This document shows, piece by piece, positions 58,301-64,000 of a stretch of DNA of 64,000 bases. Under the pieces are notes generated by a model that worked only from the letters and a program-made list of their open reading frames with translations, was not told where the DNA came from and searched no databases. This DNA comes from Fusarium oxysporum f. sp. lycopersici 4287 (Eukaryota; Ascomycota; Sordariomycetes; Hypocreales; Nectriaceae). Both the position numbers and the translations under genes were made by a program. Each line of letters begins with the position of its first letter. The first letter of the stretch is position 1. The stretch spans positions 2,137,236 through 2,201,235 of the forward strand of contig NC_030987.1 of the NCBI RefSeq assembly GCF_000149955.1, given 5' to 3'.

Positions 58301-61300
58301 CCAAGCTATGGGCCGCATTTTCCTTGGTATTTGCCAGGTTGGTGCTTGGGGTTGCTTCGACGAGTTCAATCGTCTGGAAGAACGAATCCTCTCGGCCGTC
58401 TCTCAACAGATTCAGAACATTCAGCTGGGCCTGAAGCAAGGTGCTGAAGATGACCAGTCGCAAATTGAGTTGGTCGGCCGCCAGCTCCATGTCAACGAAA
58501 ACACAGGTATCTTTATCACCATGAACCCCGGCTACGCTGGTCGTTCCAATCTGCCCGACAACTTGAAGAAGCTTTTCCGAAGTGTCGCCATGTCCAAGCC
58601 AGATAAGGAGCTCATCGCCGAAGTTATGCTTTACTCCCAAGGCTTTAATCAAGCCAAGCAACTATCCAAACACACGGTTCCCTTCTTTGACCAGTGTTCT
58701 GGCAAGCTGTCCAAGCAAGCGCATTACGATTTCGGCCTGCGTGCGCTGAAGAGTGTTCTTGTCAGTTCCGGTGGTCTAAAACGTGCTCGTCTAGGTGCGG
58801 GCAGTCTTGGAGCCGAAGAGGTCGTCGAACCCGAAATTCTTGTGCAAAGTATCCGAGAAACCATTGCACCTAAGCTGATCAAGTCCGATGTTGACATCAT
58901 GATGACTATTGAAGCCGATTGCTTTCCTGGTGTGCAGTACGTTCCAGCCAACCTTGTGGAACTGGAAGATGCCATCCGAACCCTCGCTGCCGAACGTCAC
59001 CTTGTAGTCAACGAGCTTTGGATGACAAAGGTTCTCCAGCTGTACCAGATTCAGAAGATCCACCACGGTGTGATGATGGTCGGCAACTCTGGCTCTGGAA
59101 AATCCGCAGCCTGGAGACTTTTGCTTGATGCACTCCAGAAGGTCGAGGGCGTTGAGGGCGTCTCACATGTCATCGACTCCAAGGTCATGTCCAAGGAGGC
59201 TCTGTACGGAAACCTCGACTCTACCACTCGTGAGTGGACCGATGGTCTGTTCACTAGCATTCTCCGAAAGATCGTCGACAACCTCCGTGGTGAGGATTCC
59301 AAGCGACACTGGATTGTCTTTGATGGTGATGTTGATCCTGAGTGGGTTGAAAATTTGAACAGTGTTCTTGACGACAACAAGCTTCTCACGCACGCTCACC
59401 ATCCAGCTTCGTTTGGCCATAAAGATTGGTAGGTTGAGGCTTGGCATCGGCTTCATATGGAGCATCCCCGGGCTTGCCGGGGAACACGTAGTCGGTTGAT
59501 ATATATATGACAAAGATGTCTCTATCCGCGGCCAGCTTAGCGAGTGCCTTGCTCGCAGCGTAGCAGCGTCCCCTTCGAGGACTTGGATGAAGACAGCGTT
59601 GCCACCGGTCAGAACCCTGCTAAGACTCTGTCTGTGCAAAGTGAGTTCGCTGCCTTGCTTCGTATCTATCTTACCGAGGAGGATCTCATTCTCCAGGCCT
59701 TGAAGCGAGCCGAGGCCTACAACCACATCATGGAGTTTACAGTCGCACGCGTTTTGACTACCCTTTTCTCACTGCTCAATAAAGCAGTTCGTGATGCAAT
59801 TGAATACAATGGCCAGCATTCCGACTTCCCTCTCGAGTCTGAACAGATCGAAGCGTTCATCTCAAAGAAGCTTCTCTTGGCACTCGTTTGGGCCCTCACG
59901 GGTGATTGCCCCCTAAATGACAGAAAGGCCTTCGGCGACGAGCTTTGTGCTTTGGCAAACTTTGGCTCACCTCCTCTTGACGGCACAAGCTCACTCATCG
60001 ACTTCGATGTTACTTTGCCTAAATCTGAATGGGCGCCATGGCAAAACCAGGTTCCTTCTGTGGAGGTCAACACTCATTCTATCACCCAGACCGATGTGGT
60101 CATTCCTACTCTGGATACTGTTCGCCACGAAGATGTTCTGTACTCGTGGCTTGCCGAGCACAAGCCCCTACTCCTCTGCGGTCCTCCTGGTTCTGGTAAG
60201 ACAATGACTTTATTCAGTGCACTTCGGAAGCTGCCAAACATGGAGGTCGTCGGCCTGAACTTCTCAAGTGCAACCACACCCGATCTGCTCATCAAGACCT
60301 TTGAGCAATACTGCGAGTACAAGAAGACACTGAACGGTGTGATGCTATCCCCAACCCAAATCGGTCGATGGCTTGTTGTTTTCTGTGATGAGATCAACTT
60401 GCCCGCACCAGACAAATATGGAACTCAACGCGCCATATCCTTCCTGCGCCAAATGGTAGAGCACAATGGTTTCTGGCGAACGTCCGATAAGTCCTGGGTT
60501 ACACTCGACCGCATTCAATTTGTTGGTGCTTGCAATCCTCCTACAGATGCTGGACGTACCCCTATGGGTGCTCGATTCCTCCGACACGCACCTCTGATCA
60601 TGGTCGACTATCCTGGTGAACTGTCCCTCAACCAAATCTACGGCACTTTCAATTCCGCTGTTCTCAAGATCGTTCCGTCTCTCAGGGGATACTCTGAGGC
60701 TCTTACTCATGCCATGGTTCGCTTCTATCTCGAATCTCAACAGAGGTTCACGCCAAAGATTCAACCCCACTATGTATACAGTCCCCGTGAGCTAACGCGA
60801 TGGGTTCGTGGCGTTTACGAAGCCATCCGACCTCTGGAGGCCTTATCTATTGAAGGTCTAATTCGAATCTGGGCTCACGAAGCTCTTCGTCTGTTCCAGG
60901 ATCGTCTGGTCGCCGAAGACGAGCGACAGTGGACCGACGAAAGCGTGCGCCGCATTGCACTTGAATACTTTCCCAATATCGACGAGGAGAAGGCCCTGGG
61001 AGGGCCTATTCTGTTCTCTAACTGGTTATCCAAGAATTACGTTCCGGTTGATCGCGAACAGCTAAGAGATTTTGTCAAGGCGAGATTGAAGACCTTTTGC
61101 GAAGAGGAGGTGGATGTTCCTCTAATTCTGTTCAATGACGTCTTGGAGCATGTGCTGCGCATTGATCGTGTCTTCCGACAGCCCCAAGGTCATCTTATCT
61201 TGATTGGTGTGAGTGGTAGTGGCAAAACCACCTTGTCTCGTTTCGTGGCCTGGATGAACGGTCTCAAAGTCTTCCAGATCAAGGTCCATGGCAAGTATTC

Positions 61301-64000
61301 TGCTGAGGACTTTGATGATGATCTTCGAGACGTTCTTCGTCGTTGTGGCTGCAAGGGCGAGAAGATTTGCTTTATCATGGACGAGTCAAACGTTTTGGAT
61401 TCAGGATTTCTCGAAAGAATGAACACCCTCCTCGCCAACGCTGAAGTGCCCGGTCTTTTTGAGGGTGACGAATACGCTGCTCTTATGACAGCATGCAAGG
61501 AGGGTGCTCAGCGACAAAACCTGCACCTTGACTCCCCAGAAGAGTTGTATAAGTGGTTTACCCAGCAAATTGTGAAGAACCTACATGTCGTCTTCACCAT
61601 GAACCCACCCGAGGACGGTCTCTCTTCCAAGGCTGCTACCAGTCCCGCCTTGTTCAACCGTTGTGTTCTCAATTGGTTCGGTGACTGGTCTGACCAAGCC
61701 CTTTTCCAGGTCGGCCATGAGCTCACCCAGTCTATTGACCTGGACCGAAGCAATTTCGAATGCCCTGATACCGTTCCTGTGGCCTATCGTGGCCTGCAGC
61801 TGCCTCCATCCCATCGCGAGACAGTTGTCAACTCTATGGTTTACATTCATTACTCTTTGCAGCGGTACAATGAGAAGCTATTCAAGCAACAGGGCAAGGT
61901 CACTTTCCTGACCCCTCGTCACTTCCTCGATTTCGTTGCCCAGTACGTCAAGCTTTATAACGAGAAACGGGAGGATCTCGAAGAACAGCAACGCCACTTG
62001 AATGTTGGCCTGGAGAAGCTCCGAGACACTGTCGACAAGGTTCGAGATCTTAGAGTGAGCCTGGCAGAGAAGAAGAAACAACTAGAGCAGAAGGATGCTG
62101 AGGCCAATGAGAAGCTGCAGCGAATGGTGGCTGATCAGCGACTGGCGGAGCAAGAAAAGACCGCATCGCTTGAGATCCAGGCTGCTTTGGATAAGCAAGA
62201 AGTCGAGGTTGCGTCGCGGAAGAAGGTTGTACTGGAGGATCTGGCTAAGGCAGAACCTGCGGTCGAGGAAGCAAAGGCTAGCGTCAGTAACATCAAGCGG
62301 CAACACTTGACTGAAGTCAGGTCCATGGGCAATCCACCTCAAGGTGTGCGACTTGCTATGGACGCTGTGTGTACGCTTCTTGGTCACAGGATCAACGACT
62401 GGAAGGCCGTACAGGGTATCGTACGAAAGGACGATTTCATCGCTAGCATTCTCATGTTCGACAACGCCAGGCAGATGACCAAGGCTCTGAGAAACAAGAT
62501 GCGTAACGATTTCCTGTCCAACCCTGAATTCACATTCGAGAAGGTCAATCGTGCCTCGAAGGCCTGCGGACCCCTCGTTCAATGGGTTAGCGCTCAAGTC
62601 AACTACTTCGACATTCTTGATCGTGTTGGCCCTCTCAAGCTCGAGGTCGAGGAATTGGAGGAGAAAGCTCTGAACACCAAGGCAGACGCCAAGGCTGTGC
62701 AGAACAAGATTGCAGACCTGGAATCTAGCATCAATAGGTACAAGACGGAATATGCTGCGCTGATTAGCGAGACACAATCCATCAAAGCTGAGATGTCGAA
62801 GGTCCAGTTCAAGGTCGATCGCAGTGTCAGGCTTCTCGACAGCTTGTCTTCGGAACGAGTTCGCTGGGAAGAGGGCAGCAAGTCTTTCGAGATCCAAATC
62901 AGCACATTGGTCGGAGATGTCCTTGTTGCTGCTGCTTTCTTGGCCTATAGCGGTCTCTATGACCAAACCTTCCGAAAGTTGATGATGGATGATTGGTTCC
63001 ACCAGCTTCACCTCTCTGGTATACATTACAAATCCCCTAACCCTGTCACGGAATACTTGTCGACTGCAGATGAACGTCTGGGTTGGCAAGAGAACACTCT
63101 TCCCGTCGATGACTTATGCACAGAGAATGCCATTATTCTCAAGCGCTTCAACCGTTACCCTCTCATCATTGACCCCTCAGGACGAGTCACAGAGTTTCTG
63201 CAGAGAGAGTGCAAAGATCGACGCCTGACAGTGACCAGTTTCTTGGATGATACCTTTACCAAGCAACTCGAGAGTTCTCTGCGGTTCGGAAACCCCATCC
63301 TCATCCAGGATGCGGAGCATTTGGATCCCATTCTCAACCACGTCCTCAACAAGGAATACCAGAAGACAGGTGGCCGTGTCCTCATTCAACTAGGCAAGCA
63401 GGAGATCGATTTTTCGCCTGCCTTCAAGATCTATCTGTCCACTCGTGACCCATCAGCTACTTTCGCTCCTGATATTTGCAGTCGAACCACTTTTGTCAAC
63501 TTTACTGTCACACAGAGCAGTTTGCAGACACAGTCTCTTAACGATGTACTTAAGTCTGAGCGTCCTGATGTTGATGAACGGCGTTCCAACCTCATCAAGC
63601 TTCAGGGAGAGTTCAAGGTCCATCTGCGACAGCTGGAGAAACGACTACTTCAGGCCCTCAACGAGTCTCGTGGCAACATTCTTGATGATGACAACGTCAT
63701 TGAAACTCTAGAGACTCTCAAGACTGAGGCTGCAGAAATTTCTGGCAAGATGAGCAGCACCGAAGGTGTCATGGCTGAAGTCGAGGAGATTACACAACAG
63801 TACAGTATCGTCGCCCGATCCTGTAGTGCCGTCTTTGCTGTTCTTGAACAACTCCATTACCTCAACCACTTCTACCAATTCTCGCTCCAGTACTTCCTGG
63901 ACATTTTCCAGTCGGTGCTCCACGGCAACAAAAATTTGGCTGGCCAGACTGACCACAATGTCCGGCGTGATGTTATCGTCAAGGATCTTTTCATCAACAC
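52324..64000 (+). CDS. Cytoplasmic dynein heavy chain, interrupted at 59389-59559 and cut by the window end
   Basis: Motor subunit of cytoplasmic dynein (minus-end-directed transport of nuclei, endosomes and spindles along microtubules). Exon 1 is 52324-52624 and exon 2 starts at 52675 (spliced at [10 protein letters not shown]). The tail fills 52675 to about 58000. AAA1 has Walker [10 protein letters not shown] (near 58204) and [16 protein letters not shown]2 has [11 protein letters not shown] (59083) and [20 protein letters not shown]. Then the foreign segment intervenes and the frame stops at 59432, so as written the first open part is 2352 residues. After 59559 the same frame resumes ([12 protein letters not shown]) with AAA3 (GPPGSGKTM, 60180; [13 protein letters not shown]), AAA4 ([10 protein letters not shown], 61206), the stalk coiled coil (from 61950), the microtubule-binding region (from about 62325), the returning coil and the AAA5 region. 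The last base pair belongs to an incomplete codon. Apart from the break, no decay is seen. Confidence 0.95.
59389..59559 (-). pseudogene. Antisense fragment of an RmlD/MAT2B-like NAD-dependent reductase inside the dynein gene
   Basis: Read on the minus strand, this segment encodes [48 protein letters not shown] and TKLDGERA in one frame. This is the catalytic-region signature of the extended SDR/RmlD family (STDYVF, then the active-site YGxTK) as found in the regulatory subunit of methionine adenosyltransferase (MAT2B). It is only about 57 codons with no start, stop or splice signals of its own, so it is a fragment. Dynein sequence directly abuts both edges. Source gene not seen in this window. 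It could be a real templated insertion or a chimeric assembly. Confidence 0.88.

Noticed and set aside
62082..63089. Minus-strand frame of 335 codons inside the dynein gene
   Set aside because: It lies opposite the dynein stalk coding sequence and is a by-product of coiled-coil codon use.
1..64000. CRISPR arrays, insertion sequences or a complete transposon
   Set aside because: No spaced direct repeats, terminal inverted repeats or transposase core were seen; the DNA is eukaryotic nuclear in character.

Overview
This window reads as nuclear DNA of a filamentous ascomycete, most likely a Fusarium-type member of the Sordariomycetes. The genes lie on both strands and are mostly broken by short introns (about 50-60 nt; donors near GTAAGT, branch sites such as CTAAC/CTGAC, acceptors CAG/TAG). 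The proteins have the usual fungal look: Zn2Cys6 regulator, LaeA-like methyltransferase, DHA2-type exporter, polyglutamine tracts. The genus is an inference from protein character, not a proven assignment. The sequence is draft quality, with two N gaps (8803-8945 and 15938-16404).

Layout: CDC45 (minus, 160-2822); a LaeA-like methyltransferase (plus, 5413-6541); a gapped Zn2Cys6 transcription factor (minus, 7474-10047) divergent from a 14-TM MFS exporter (plus, 11306-13206); two small uncharacterised genes (13844-14203 plus, 14649-14921 minus); COP9 signalosome subunit 6 (plus, 16433-17739); a zinc polyol dehydrogenase (minus, 18222-19638); a 4.4 kb stretch with no recognisable gene; VPS17 (minus, 24061-25987) divergent from BCP1 (plus, 26714-27623); chorismate mutase ARO7 (minus, 27636-28596), tail to tail with BCP1 and divergent from MDV1 (plus, 29388-31524); a JmjC protein (plus, 31931-33424) convergent with a MIT/coiled-coil protein (minus, 33627-35171); a GRAM-VASt sterol-transfer (LAM-type) protein (plus, 37080-41221); a C2H2 zinc-finger protein (plus, 43135-46225); a polyQ protein with a FAR1-type domain (plus, 48595-50813); and the cytoplasmic dynein heavy chain (plus, 52324 to the window end, incomplete).

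Most of these are conserved housekeeping genes (replication, retromer, ribosome biogenesis, aromatic amino acids, mitochondrial fission, lipid transfer, motor). The accessory-looking part is 5.4-15 kb, where a methyltransferase, a Zn2Cys6 regulator and an efflux pump lie close together, but no biosynthetic backbone enzyme is present, so I do not call a secondary-metabolite cluster.

The most striking observation is in the dynein gene. At about 59389-59559 the coding sequence is interrupted by about 170 nt that encode, on the opposite strand, a piece of a different protein (an RmlD/MAT2B-like NAD-dependent reductase). The dynein residues expected there are missing, and the reading frame resumes in phase on the far side. 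Three other genes (the Zn2Cys6 factor, the MFS exporter and the FAR1/polyQ protein) each need a one-base correction, every time at a run of four C/G. The draft therefore carries either sequencing errors or real lesions, and raw reads are needed to decide.
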